Source: Cohnella baijiui | GTDB taxonomy: Bacteria > Bacillota > Bacilli > Paenibacillales > Paenibacillaceae | Direction: 5' to 3' | NCBI RefSeq assembly: GCF_020731285.1 | Contig: NZ_JAJFOW010000033.1 | Location: 1 to 64,000, forward strand | Length of the DNA stretch: 64,000 nt | Shown: positions 33,997 to 42,414 of the stretch, piece after piece | Numbering within the stretch: the first letter of the stretch is position 1 | How the letters are laid out: each line of letters opens with the position of its first letter | Notes under the pieces: model-generated | Told to the model about the DNA's origin: nothing | The model's database searches: none | The model's input: the letters and a program-made list of their open reading frames with translations, nothing else | Program-made: the position numbers and the translations under genes

Positions 33997-36003
33997 ATGT
34001 TGATCATCAGCGCGCAACAACTGCAAAAATACCACGGCGCCCAGCTCGTTCTCTCGAGCCTCAGCTTCGAGCTGCGGACGGGCGACCGGATCGGATTGAT
34101 CGGCCGCAACGGCAGCGGCAAATCCACGCTTCTCCGCCTGCTGGCGGGGCTCGACGTCCCGGACGAGGGGCAGCTGGCCGTCCGCAAAGAGACGCGGATC
34201 GGCTATCTGGCCCAGATTCCCGAGCTGACGGACGAGACGACCGTCTATGACGTGCTGGCGCGCGGATACCGGCTGGCGCTCGCCGTCCGCGCCCGGATGA
34301 CGGAGCTCGAAGCGGCGATGGCTACGCCGGAAGCGGCAGCGGACGAGCGGCAGCTGTCGAAGCTGCTCAGCGAGTATGCCGACGCCCAAGAGCGCTTCGA
34401 GCGCGAAGGCGGCTACGAGATGGAGAAGCGCATCGAGCAGGTCGCGAGCGGTCTCGGCATCGCGGCAGAGCAGCTGGCTCGACCGTTCGCGAGCCTGTCC
34501 GGCGGAGAAAAGACCAAGGCCGCGCTGGCCTCGCTCCTCATCGAGCGGCCGGATTTGCTCCTGCTCGACGAGCCGACCAACCATATCGATCTGGACGGCG
34601 TCGAATGGCTGGAGCAGTATTTGCGCGGCTATGACGGGACGTGCGTGATCGTCTCGCACGACCGCTACTTTCTGGACAACGTCGTGACCCAAGTGTACGA
34701 GCTGGAGGACGGGGAATTGACGACGTACGCCACGAACTACACCGATTATGTGAAGGAGAAGGAAGAACGCCTGCTGCGGGAGTTCGCGGCCTATCAGGAC
34801 CAGCAGAAGAAAATCGCCAAGATGGAGGAGTCCATCAAGCGGCTGCTCACGTGGGGGCGACAGGGCGACAATGAGAAATTCATCAAACGGGCGGCCTCGA
34901 TGCAGAAGGCGCTCGACCGGATCGAGCGGTTGAAGAAGCCCGTGCTGGATCCGAAGGCGGCGGCGTTCGAGCTGGCGGCCGCGGATCGCTCGGGCCGGGA
35001 CGCGGTCCGGTTCGAGTCGCTTCGCAAATCGTATGGGGCGCGGGTCATCCTGGACGGCTTAGACGGCCTGCTCCGGTATGGGGAGAAAACCGCGCTCATC
35101 GGCGGCAACGGAGCCGGCAAAAGCACGTTGTTCCGCCTGATGCTGGGCGAGATCGAGCCGGACGGCGGAACGGTGGCGCTCGGGGCGCGCGTGGAAGTCG
35201 GCTATCTGGGCCAGGAAGAAGCGCCGGAGGAAGGCAAGAAAAGCGTTCTGCAGCACTTCCGGGAGGCGGCGGAGGTCGAGGAAGGCGCGGCGCGGGGGCT
35301 GCTCGCGCGGTTCCTCTTCTACGGAGCGGACGTGTTCAAGCCGATCGCGAAGCTGTCCGGCGGCGAGTGGACGCGCCTGCGCCTCGCCATGCTGATGCAG
35401 CGCAAACCGAACTTGCTGCTGCTCGACGAGCCGACCAACCATTTGGACATCGCTTCGCGGGAGGCGCTCGAGGAGGCGATCGAGGCGTTTCCCGGCACGG
35501 TGCTCGCCATCTCGCACGACCGCTACTTCATCAACCGGATCGCGGCATCCGTCTGGACGCTTGGGGACGGCAGGCTCGCGACTTACATCGGCAACTATGA
35601 CGCGTACCGGGAGCAGCGCGGACGCGAGTTGTCGGCGCAAGCGGATGCGCAGGCGGGCGCGTCGGGGCCGAAGGCCGGCGGAACGTTCGGGGCTGACGCT
35701 TCGCCGGCCGAGCGCGAGCGGCGGCAGCCGGCAGGCGGGAAGCCGGAGGCACGAGCCCGCGACGCGCGGCAGCCGGCATCGAGCGCCGGCGACGCGGCGG
35801 ATTCCGCGCGGCTGGAGCGGGAGATCGAGGCTGCCGAGGCACGGCTGGCCGCGCTCGACGCAAGCCTGGCGGCGGCCGACTATGCCGCGGACGCGGCGTC
35901 GTACGGGCGGCTGTGGACCGAGCGCGAGACGGAGCGGCAGGAGCTGGAGCGCCTGTACGAGGCGTGGATGGCGCGCGAGCAGGCGGCGGAGCCCGGGAAA
36001 TGA
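33997..36003 (+). CDS. ABC-F family ATPase (putative ribosome-associated/protection protein)
   Basis: 668 residues with two ATPase domains and no membrane part. Walker A loops GRNGSGKST (near residue 37) and GGNGAGKST (near 369), signatures LSGGEK and LSGGEW, and two LLLLDEPTNH Walker B segments. Between them lies the long helical linker (residues ~240-325, with LTWGRQGDNEKFIKRAASMQ) that reaches the peptidyl-transferase centre in ABC-F proteins. A charged Ala/Arg/Glu-rich C-terminal extension (~545-668) is probably a coiled coil. ATG 33997 follows AAGGAGG. May confer resistance to ribosome-targeting antibiotics or act in translation; the leader architecture favours the first. Confidence 0.9.
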   Translation: MLIISAQQLQKYHGAQLVLSSLSFELRTGDRIGLIGRNGSGKSTLLRLLAGLDVPDEGQLAVRKETRIGYLAQIPELTDETTVYDVLARGYRLALAVRARMTELEAAMATPEAAADERQLSKLLSEYADAQERFEREGGYEMEKRIEQVASGLGIAAEQLARPFASLSGGEKTKAALASLLIERPDLLLLDEPTNHIDLDGVEWLEQYLRGYDGTCVIVSHDRYFLDNVVTQVYELEDGELTTYATNYTDYVKEKEERLLREFAAYQDQQKKIAKMEESIKRLLTWGRQGDNEKFIKRAASMQKALDRIERLKKPVLDPKAAAFELAAADRSGRDAVRFESLRKSYGARVILDGLDGLLRYGEKTALIGGNGAGKSTLFRLMLGEIEPDGGTVALGARVEVGYLGQEEAPEEGKKSVLQHFREAAEVEEGAARGLLARFLFYGADVFKPIAKLSGGEWTRLRLAMLMQRKPNLLLLDEPTNHLDIASREALEEAIEAFPGTVLAISHDRYFINRIAASVWTLGDGRLATYIGNYDAYREQRGRELSAQADAQAGASGPKAGGTFGADASPAERERRQPAGGKPEARARDARQPASSAGDAADSARLEREIEAAEARLAALDASLAAADYAADAASYGRLWTERETERQELERLYEAWMAREQAAEPGK

Positions 36004-36095
36004 GGGCCGAGGCGGTTGTCGGCCGCGAAAGAAGCCGAAAGGACGGCGCAGAGGATGGCGGGGCCGGGGTCGTCGGCAGCGATACAATTCGAAAT

Positions 36096-36132
36096 GGACG
36101 GAGCAGGGGATACCTGCGCCGTCCTTTTTTTT
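36096..36132. terminator. Bidirectional intrinsic terminator
   Basis: GGACGG-a-GCAGG-ggata-CCTGC-g-CCGTCC followed by eight T residues, between the convergent ABC-F and SEDS genes. Confidence 0.9.
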
Positions 36133-36136
36133 GCGA

Positions 36137-37480
36137 TTAGTTCGCCGTCCATGCGGCTTCGCTGTCCGCCTTGTTCATATCTTTGCGCCGGTAAGCGCCA
36201 AGCATGAGCCCGACGGCGGCGAGCTCGACGACCGTATTGGCGTTCCAGTTCATGACGGGCAGCGACATGCTGAGGGAAGGGAGCAGTCCCACGCACATGA
36301 GCAGATTCCATGCCAGCTGGACGCCGAGCACGGCAGCCAGGCCGACGACGAGCCCTTTGCCGTAGCGATCCTTCAGCCGAACGCCCATCCGCACCGTTCG
36401 CACGATGAACAGCAGCGCGACGGCCGCCACGGCGATGCCGAACACCCAGCCCAGGCTGTACACCAGATAGGGATAAATAAAATCGCTGAAGAAATAAGGG
36501 AGTTTTGGCGAAGAGATGCCGAAGCCTTGTCCCCACATCCCGCCTGAACGCACGGCGTCCAGGGAGCGAAGCGTCATATATCCGCTATCGTTCGCATGGG
36601 CCCACGGGTTCACAAAGCCCTCCAAACGCTCCCAGAAATACACCGAGTGAGGCCGGTAGAACAAAAAGTAGGAGAGCAGCAAGGCGAATCCGAGCCCGCC
36701 GGAAAGGAGCATCCGCTTCCTTCCCAATACGAACAAGAGAACCGCCAAGCCGGCTCCATACACCGTGAGGTAACCAAACGCGGGCGACATGGTGTAAAAA
36801 TAAGCGGGCAAAAGAATCAGGAAGAAGATTTCCTTCGCCACGGCGAGCGCTTTTTCTTTTGCGGTGCGGCTAGCCGGCTTTTTTTGCAGCAGGATTCCTG
36901 CCGCTCCGATGATCAGCAAATAGGGCGAGACGGCATAGACGTTTACTTTTAGCGGGCCCACATTCAGCCATTGCTTGGCGCCGTTCATGACGTAATCCTG
37001 GTGAAACACAATAAACAGGAGCAGCACGGTCAAGATGTACAAAGGCCAGGAGTATCGGAGCAGCTTGCGGTAATCGGCAAAGTACAGCCCGACCATCGCC
37101 GCCACGCCCGCGAACCCGAACGTCAGCTTGCGCCCGAGATCGAACTGGCCGTCGAACGATTGCCGCACCGCGAACAGGGAGACCAGCCCGATAACGATCA
37201 TGCCCGCCACCAGCGCGATGACGCTCCATTCCGGCTTAGGTTGATGTACGGTGTGCAGCTGTTTGCCGACTTGAACGGGATCGCCCATTTGCAGCAGCGC
37301 TTCGGCCAGCGCCTCTTCCTCGGACTTGTCGCCTCTCGCCGCGCGCTCTTCCGTCAGCTCCTCCAGGTGGCTCAGCATTTCGCGTCGAATCTCGGGATGC
37401 AGCTCCTTGGCGCGCACCTGTGCGCATACCCGATCGAGAAAGGCGATTACGTCAGGGTGACGCTCGATCGGCATGCTCAT
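36137..37480 (-). CDS. FtsW/RodA/SpoVE (SEDS) family membrane protein with permease-prefix domain
   Basis: 447 residues. The first ~80 (HPDVIAFLDRVCAQVRAKELHPEI...HLEELTEERAARG) form the soluble helical domain often placed ahead of small-regulator-linked permeases. About ten membrane segments follow. The C-terminal block NLLMCVGLLPSLSMSLPVMN matches the N-x-G-M-x-x-GLLP-x-x-G-x-x-LP region of SEDS glycosyltransferases, though the usual Ser-Tyr-Gly-Gly end is replaced by MNWNANT. ATG 37480 overlaps the PadR stop (ATGA). Probably a specialised relative of the peptidoglycan polymerases induced through PadR. Confidence 0.82.
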   Translation of the reverse strand: MSMPIERHPDVIAFLDRVCAQVRAKELHPEIRREMLSHLEELTEERAARGDKSEEEALAEALLQMGDPVQVGKQLHTVHQPKPEWSVIALVAGMIVIGLVSLFAVRQSFDGQFDLGRKLTFGFAGVAAMVGLYFADYRKLLRYSWPLYILTVLLLFIVFHQDYVMNGAKQWLNVGPLKVNVYAVSPYLLIIGAAGILLQKKPASRTAKEKALAVAKEIFFLILLPAYFYTMSPAFGYLTVYGAGLAVLLFVLGRKRMLLSGGLGFALLLSYFLFYRPHSVYFWERLEGFVNPWAHANDSGYMTLRSLDAVRSGGMWGQGFGISSPKLPYFFSDFIYPYLVYSLGWVFGIAVAAVALLFIVRTVRMGVRLKDRYGKGLVVGLAAVLGVQLAWNLLMCVGLLPSLSMSLPVMNWNANTVVELAAVGLMLGAYRRKDMNKADSEAAWTAN

Positions 37481-37809
37481 GGGTGCACCTCCCCGATGAC
37501 CCGGTCGACCGTCGTTCGGAACAGCGCCCATTCCCGCTGCTTCTCGTGAAGCTGCTTGCGGCCTTCGTCCGTGAGCTGGTAATACTTGCGCTTGCGGCCG
37601 CCTTCCTCGCTCCAGTAAGCCTGGACGAGCCGCTCCACCTCCAGCGCGTGCAGGATCGGATACAGCGTCCCTTCCTTCAGCGTAAAGACGCCTTCCGACT
37701 TCAGCTCCAGCTCCTTCGTCATTTCGTAGCCGTACATGTCCTTGCGGCCGAGCAGCGTCAGAATGAGGATGACGGTGCTGCCCTTCATCAGTTCTTTGTT
37801 GATTTTCAT
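37477..37809 (-). CDS. PadR family transcriptional regulator
   Basis: 110 residues, PadR winged helix: ILTLLGRKDMYGYEMTKELE, FTLKEGTLYPILHALEVERL, wing RKRKYYQLTDEGRKQL. Translationally coupled to the SEDS-type gene, a pairing seen in many Bacillales where PadR controls a membrane protein carrying a prefix domain. A perfect 9-3-9 palindrome lies 35 bp upstream, a likely autoregulatory site. Confidence 0.93.
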   Translation of the reverse strand: MKINKELMKGSTVILILTLLGRKDMYGYEMTKELELKSEGVFTLKEGTLYPILHALEVERLVQAYWSEEGGRKRKYYQLTDEGRKQLHEKQREWALFRTTVDRVIGEVHP

Positions 37810-37843
37810 GGGATGGCTCCTTGGGGGACAAGATGAACTGATT

Positions 37844-37864
37844 ATACATCGAATATCGATGTAT
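37844..37864 (-). promoter_or_regulatory. PadR operator candidate
   Basis: ATACATCGA, ATA, TCGATGTAT: perfect 21-bp palindrome containing the ACAT...ATGT half-sites typical of PadR binding, just upstream of padR. Confidence 0.8.
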
Positions 37865-37883
37865 TGGAATAGGAGGTATGAAA

Positions 37884-37911
37884 AAAGCTATAACCCGAAG
37901 AATTCGGGTTA
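37884..37911 (-). terminator. Intrinsic terminator of the phosphotransferase gene
   Basis: TAACCCGAA-N3-TTCGGGTTA (37891-37911), followed on the minus strand by TAGCTTTTTTC. It lies ~105 bp past the stop at 38017. Confidence 0.75.
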
Positions 37912-38016
37912 CAGCTCGGGACGAAGGAGTGCGGGTTACAGCCCGCACCGGTCTTCGGCGTGCTTGCGGGAGGCGCAACAAGTCCTCGGCTTTAGTGCCC
38001 CCAGACTACCGGCACC

Positions 38017-39234
38017 CTAGCCTTCCATCTCCCTCAGCCCTCCAGGTCTCCCACCCTTCCTACCTCCCCCTTGCACCTCTATGCTCCGCAGCGCGCACGC
38101 GGCGTGGTGATCCGCCAATCCGCGGGCAAAGGCTTGGTCCGGGAAGCCGCGGTGCAGCAGTTTCAGGCCGCCGGCGATCAGCGACAGGTGATGGCGGAAC
38201 CGGTAGAATGCCATCCGGTCGGCATCCAGACCTTCGCGCCGCAAATAACGATAGTCCTCGCCGAATCGGAATTCCAAAAAGCTATGCTCGTGCTCGATAT
38301 CCATGAACTCGGCGCCCTCGATATCGATGAGATAGGGCTCGTGGCGGTCGTTCACGAGGACGTGATCCGGCCCGAGCTCCCCGTGGATGAGTCCGTAGCG
38401 TCCGCGGGGCGCGATTCGCGCAGCCAGCGACTCCAGATGTTCGAGCAGCCGCGCATGAAACTCGCCGATCCGCGCCATGTGCGCAGCCGCATACGCAAGC
38501 TGCGGCTTGACGTTCGCCAGCATCCGCATGTGGCAGGCTTCCGCCGAAGCGCGGCCTTTCGAGTTCGCACCCGCGTCCGCCCCCACAACCGCCATCACGT
38601 TCGCGTCCGAGTCCGCACTCACACTCGCGTCCGCACTCGCATCCGTACCCGCCCCCGCGACCGCACCCGTACCCGCGCTCGCACCCGCGTTCGCGTCCGC
38701 ACCTGCGCCCGGTATCAGGTCCGGACAATCCGGCTTGCCGCACCAAGCGCGTTCGGTGCCGTGCATCCGGGCGAGCATGTCGCCGAGCGCGCCGAACACC
38801 CGCTCGCGCGTCGCAGCGTCTGGATGCCCGAGATAATGCTCGGCTTTCGGACCCGCCACATATTCCACGAGCGCATAGTCGAAGGGATAGCGCTTCGAAC
38901 GTTCCCGGTTCAGATCATATAGAGCCGGGGTACGGATCCCCAGCGCCGAGAGGCAGCGGTTCGCCCGCTCGAACGAGTCGCCGCCGAAAGCGCGCTCGTC
39001 CGGCCCGTCGAGGAGAATTTCTTCTTGAAAATAGTTTTTCTCCAAGTCCCATACGTACAGCACGCAAGCGGAGCCGTCCGCGCAGTCGATCCGATAGACG
39101 ACCTTTTGCGCGCCCCCGTGCATGCGGTACACCTGCCGTATCGCTTTTGCGTTCCCCAGGACCCGGCTTACATAAGCCTGCAGGTCGAGGAAGTCGAAAT
39201 GGGCTTCCAACGTTGTCATAGGAGAGATCTTCAC
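38017..39234 (-). CDS. Aminoglycoside phosphotransferase-like kinase with low-complexity insert
   Basis: 405 residues of the APH/choline-kinase fold: VYRIDCADGSACVLYVW (Lys region), catalytic loop LIHGELGPDHVLVND (near residue 305) and metal-binding LIDIEGAEF. The usual HGDxxxxN is HGELGPDH, so the catalytic Asp is Glu; similar loops occur in related proteins, so activity is not excluded. A ~50-residue insert of Gly/Ala/Asp/Ser (38560-38710, with GADANAGASAGTGAVAGAG) lies between the two lobes' motifs and is encoded by degenerate GCGTCCGCACTC-like repeats. GTG 39234 has the better ribosome site; ATG 39219 is the alternative. Confidence 0.8.
   Translation of the reverse strand: MKISPMTTLEAHFDFLDLQAYVSRVLGNAKAIRQVYRMHGGAQKVVYRIDCADGSACVLYVWDLEKNYFQEEILLDGPDERAFGGDSFERANRCLSALGIRTPALYDLNRERSKRYPFDYALVEYVAGPKAEHYLGHPDAATRERVFGALGDMLARMHGTERAWCGKPDCPDLIPGAGADANAGASAGTGAVAGAGTDASADASVSADSDANVMAVVGADAGANSKGRASAEACHMRMLANVKPQLAYAAAHMARIGEFHARLLEHLESLAARIAPRGRYGLIHGELGPDHVLVNDRHEPYLIDIEGAEFMDIEHEHSFLEFRFGEDYRYLRREGLDADRMAFYRFRHHLSLIAGGLKLLHRGFPDQAFARGLADHHAACALRSIEVQGGGRKGGRPGGLREMEG
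38560..38710. repeat. Degenerate 6-12 bp microsatellite inside the phosphotransferase gene
   Basis: On the plus strand alternations of CGCGTCCGCA, CTCGCATCC, CCCGCGACCGCA and TTCGCGTCCGC fill ~150 bp. In frame they encode an Ala/Gly/Asp/Ser stretch; the reading frame is kept. Confidence 0.75.
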
Positions 39235-39298
39235 GCCTTTCCTTTGCTGGGATGGCCGGCCGGCAACCCTCACTCTACCGGGATTGGAGCACAAAGTA

Positions 39299-39397
39299 TA
39301 GACTGTTTTCGGGCGATTTGTTATGATGTCGAATAAGGTCTCGAAAAAAATAGCCCTCTTCAAAACGCCTTTGGACCTTCCGTTCAAAGGCTTTTTT
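39299..39397 (+). promoter_or_regulatory. Putative promoter plus terminator: leader attenuator or small RNA
   Basis: TAGACT (39299-39304), 17 nt, TATGAT (39322-39327), then GCCTTTG (39367-39373) pairing with CAAAGGC (39385-39391) and a TTTTTT tail. The ~65-nt product would end before the alkyltransferase-like gene at 39465. Either a short RNA or a leader controlling the ATL/TetM-like operon. Confidence 0.5.
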
Positions 39398-39464
39398 ATA
39401 TCGGCCGGATCCGACGCGTTTCCGCGCCCGGTTCGGGCCGGGCGACGCACAGGATGGTGAAGGT

Positions 39465-39827
39465 ATGCAGCCCTATACGAGGCGCGTCATTGAAGTGATT
39501 CGGGCCATTCCCGAAGGCTGCGTCATGACCTACGGGCAAGTGGCGGCAGCGGCCGGGAGTCCCCGGGGCGCGAGGCAGGTTGTGCGCATCCTGCACGCGA
39601 TGAGCGAGAAGCACGGGCTGCCCTGGCACCGGGTTCTCAACGCTCAGGGGGAAATCGCCCTCCCGGAAGGGGAGGGGCGCTATATGCAGCGGCTCTACCT
39701 GGAGGAGGAAGGCGTCGAGTTCGACCTCCGCGGGCGCGTGCCGCTAGAGCGGTTTCGCTACGAGCCGCCGGCGCATGAAGCCGGGCCGGACGAGTCGCGG
39801 GAATGCGAACCCGAGGAGCGGCCGTAG
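39465..39827 (+). CDS. Alkyltransferase-like protein (MGMT family, no acceptor Cys)
   Basis: 120 residues covering the DNA-binding domain of O6-methylguanine methyltransferases: MTYGQVAAAAGSPRGARQV helix-turn-helix with the arginine finger, and PWHRVLNAQGEIALP where active enzymes have PCHRV. The Cys to Trp change is diagnostic of ATL proteins, which bind O6-alkylguanine and pass it to nucleotide-excision repair. It lies 17 bp before the TetM-like gene, an operon by spacing. Confidence 0.92.
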   Translation: MQPYTRRVIEVIRAIPEGCVMTYGQVAAAAGSPRGARQVVRILHAMSEKHGLPWHRVLNAQGEIALPEGEGRYMQRLYLEEEGVEFDLRGRVPLERFRYEPPAHEAGPDESRECEPEERP

Positions 39828-39843
39828 CCAAGGAGCGATCACC

Positions 39844-41796
39844 ATGTACAAGACGATCGGGCTGTTCGCGCATGTGGACGCGGGCAAGACGACGTTCGCC
39901 GAGCAATGGCTCTACCATACGAAGAGCATCCGCCAGCGCGGGCGCGTCGATCACAAGGACGCGTTTCTCGACAACCACGACATCGAGCGCGAGCGCGGGA
40001 TTACCGTTTTCGCCGATCAGGCGTTTTTCGTCTACGGCGGACATACGTACCACCTCATCGACACGCCGGGCCACGTCGACTTTTCGCCGGAGATGGAACG
40101 GGCGATCCAGGCGATGGACTACGCCGTCGTCATCGTCAGCGCGGTCGAAGGGGTGCAGGGACATACGGAGACGGTCTGGCAGCTGCTTCGCAACCACGGC
40201 GTTCCGACGTTCTTTTTCATCAACAAAATCGACCGGACCGGCGCCGATGCGGCGCGGGTGGCGGAGGAAATCCGCAGCACCCTGACCCCCGAGCTGTGCG
40301 ACCTGACGGGCGGATGGAGCGAGCGGGGCTGGTCCGACGAGCTGATCGCGAGCGTCGCGGAGCGCGACGAGCGTCTGCTGGAGCTGTACATGGAGGATGC
40401 CTACGATCCCGCGCTATGGCTTGCCGCGCTGAAGATCATGATCCGCGACGGGCGGCTGTTTCCGTATGCGAGCGGCTCGGCGCTGCAGGACATCGGGGTG
40501 ACGGAATTTCTGGCGCAGGTGGATGCGCTGACGGATACGGCGTACGACGCGACGGGACCGTTCGCCGGGCGGGTGTACAAAATTCGCCACGACGAGAGCG
40601 GCACGCGCGTCGCGTATATCAAGGCGCTGCAAGGATCGCTCGCCGTGCGGGCGGAGGTCGCCTACGGCCCGGAAGGGCCGGATCGGCCTCGCGAGAAAGT
40701 GACGCAGCTGCGGCTCGTGAACGGCGCCAAGTCGACGATCGTGGACCGGGTCGAGGCGGGGCAGCTGTTCGCCGCGGTCGGCTTGTCCGCCGCGTCCGCG
40801 GGGGACGGCGTCGGCGCTCTCGCCGAGGCGGCCGTCTACGAGGTCGCGCCGACGCTCGTCTCGAGCGTGCAGTACCCGGCCTCCATCCATCCGAAGGACA
40901 TGCTCCGCTGCTTCAAGATGCTGGACGCGGAGGATCCGTCGCTTAGCGTGACCTGGGAAGAGGTGCTGGAGGAGATCCATCTTCGCGTCATGGGGACGAT
41001 CCAGCTCGAGGTGCTGGAGCGGGTCGTGCGCGAGCGGTTCGGTTATGAAGTAAGCTTCGGAGCGCCGGACATTCTATACAAGGAGACGGTCGCAAATACG
41101 GTAACGGGCTGCGGACATTTCGAGCCGCTCGGGCACTATGCGGAAGTCCATCTCCGGATCGAGCCGGGGGCGCCGAACAGCGGTCTCGTCTTCGCGAACG
41201 AATGCCATCCGGACATGCTCCCCGTTCCGTTTCAACACCTGGTCCGGCAGCATCTGTTCGAGCGGCCGCATCACGGGCTGCTCACGGGATCGCCGCTAAC
41301 CGACGTCATCGTCACGTTGACGAAAGGGCGGGCGCACAATAAGCACACGAGCGGCGGAGACTTTCGCGAGGCGACGTTCCGCGCGCTGCGGCAAGGGCTG
41401 GAGCAGGCCGACAACGTGCTGCTCGAGCCTTGGTACGCCTTTAAAGTCAAGGTCGAGCTTGATCATATGGGGCGCGTGCTCTCGGATATTCAGCAGGCGC
41501 ACGGCCGATTCGATCCGCCGGACATCGCGGACGGCCGCGCGGTCGTGACGGGACGCGCGCCGGTGGCGACCTTTCTGAATTACGCCGCGGAGCTCGCCGC
41601 CTTCACCCAGGGCCGGGGGAGCGTCAGCCTCGCTTTCGGCGGCTATGAACGCTGCCACGATCCGGAGGCGGTCACCGCCAAGCGCGGTTACGACAAAAAC
41701 GCGGACCCCGCCTATACGTCGATCTCGATCTTCTGCGCGAAGGGGCAGGGCTACGGGGTGCCGTGGGACGAGGCGGCTGCGCATATGCATGTGTAG
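39844..41796 (+). CDS. TetM/TetO-like translational GTPase (ribosome protection protein)
   Basis: 650 residues, close to the 639-640 of Tet(M). GTPase motifs: AHVDAGKTT (residues 9-17), ERGIT, DTPGHVDF and NKIDR. The EF-G-like later domains are present (FGYEVSFGAPDILYKETV, SGGDFREATFRALRQGLE, GRFDPPDIADGRAVVTG), with the Tet-type C-terminus SLAFGGYERCHDPE. EF-G itself is ~690 residues with different ends. Such proteins remove tetracycline from the ribosome; divergence from classical Tet classes leaves open another small-molecule target. ATG 39844 follows GGAGCGATC. Confidence 0.88.
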   Translation: MYKTIGLFAHVDAGKTTFAEQWLYHTKSIRQRGRVDHKDAFLDNHDIERERGITVFADQAFFVYGGHTYHLIDTPGHVDFSPEMERAIQAMDYAVVIVSAVEGVQGHTETVWQLLRNHGVPTFFFINKIDRTGADAARVAEEIRSTLTPELCDLTGGWSERGWSDELIASVAERDERLLELYMEDAYDPALWLAALKIMIRDGRLFPYASGSALQDIGVTEFLAQVDALTDTAYDATGPFAGRVYKIRHDESGTRVAYIKALQGSLAVRAEVAYGPEGPDRPREKVTQLRLVNGAKSTIVDRVEAGQLFAAVGLSAASAGDGVGALAEAAVYEVAPTLVSSVQYPASIHPKDMLRCFKMLDAEDPSLSVTWEEVLEEIHLRVMGTIQLEVLERVVRERFGYEVSFGAPDILYKETVANTVTGCGHFEPLGHYAEVHLRIEPGAPNSGLVFANECHPDMLPVPFQHLVRQHLFERPHHGLLTGSPLTDVIVTLTKGRAHNKHTSGGDFREATFRALRQGLEQADNVLLEPWYAFKVKVELDHMGRVLSDIQQAHGRFDPPDIADGRAVVTGRAPVATFLNYAAELAAFTQGRGSVSLAFGGYERCHDPEAVTAKRGYDKNADPAYTSISIFCAKGQGYGVPWDEAAAHMHV

Positions 41797-41830
41797 CCTA
41801 GCAAAAGCAGCCAAGCGGAGGGAGGGCACG

Positions 41831-42298
41831 ATGGAGAAGCCCAAAATACTGGTGAGCGCTTGCCTGCTCGGCGAGAAGGTGCGGTACGACAGCCGGGGCG
41901 CGTTCTGCGGGGACGCGCGGTTCCTCCGGTGGCAGGAGGAAGGGCTGTTCGTCCCGGTTTGTCCCGAGGTGGCGGGAGGACTCCCCACGCCGAGGCCGCC
42001 GGCCGAGATCCGGGAGGGACGCGTGCGGACGGAGGCGGGCGAGGACGTCACCGAGGCGTTCGAAGCGGGGGCGCAGATCGCGCTGAAGCTCGCCCGGGAG
42101 CACGGCGCGGCGTTCGCGATTTTAAAGCAGAACAGCCCGTCGTGCGGCAGCTTGTTCGTCTACGACGGCTCCTTCACGGGGGCGAAAGTGGCCGGAGAAG
42201 GCCGGACGGCGGCGCTGCTGCGGCGGCACGGCTTCCGGGTGTTCGGCGAAGATCAGCTGGACGAGGTCGAGCGGGAGCTTGCCGGACTCGGCATCTAG
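41831..42298 (+). CDS. DUF523 family protein
   Basis: 155 residues. Conserved blocks are VSACLLGEKVRYDSR (residues 7-21), CPEVAGGLPTPRPPAEI (near 43) and AILKQNSPSCGS (near 100), with conserved Cys in each, the DUF523 pattern. Role unknown; a metal or thiol site is likely from the cysteines. ATG 41831 follows GGAGGGAGGGC, 34 bp after the TetM-like gene, so it is probably the third gene of that operon. Confidence 0.88.
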   Translation: MEKPKILVSACLLGEKVRYDSRGAFCGDARFLRWQEEGLFVPVCPEVAGGLPTPRPPAEIREGRVRTEAGEDVTEAFEAGAQIALKLAREHGAAFAILKQNSPSCGSLFVYDGSFTGAKVAGEGRTAALLRRHGFRVFGEDQLDEVERELAGLGI

Positions 42299-42355
42299 CC
42301 GATAGGTCTTCGCAACTAGTTGGTCGTCCTTTTGGCGCATCGGTTCGACAACAGT

Positions 42356-42380
42356 CTCTCCTACCGGAGAGGCTTTTTTT
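42356..42380 (+). terminator. Intrinsic terminator after DUF523
   Basis: CTCTCC-TACC-GGAGAG followed by CTTTTTTT. Confidence 0.85.
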
Positions 42381-42414
42381 GCATTCCGTGACGATCAAAG
42401 AAGGAAATCGAGGG

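Noticed and set aside
37878..38306. ORF MKKAITRRIRV... with AGGAGGT directly before its ATG
   Set aside because: Spacing is too short, it reads through the terminator stems and overlaps the phosphotransferase gene on the opposite strand.
38017..39234. Calling the insert-bearing phosphotransferase a pseudokinase
   Set aside because: HGELGPDH loops occur in related family members and the metal-binding Asp is intact, so inactivity cannot be claimed.
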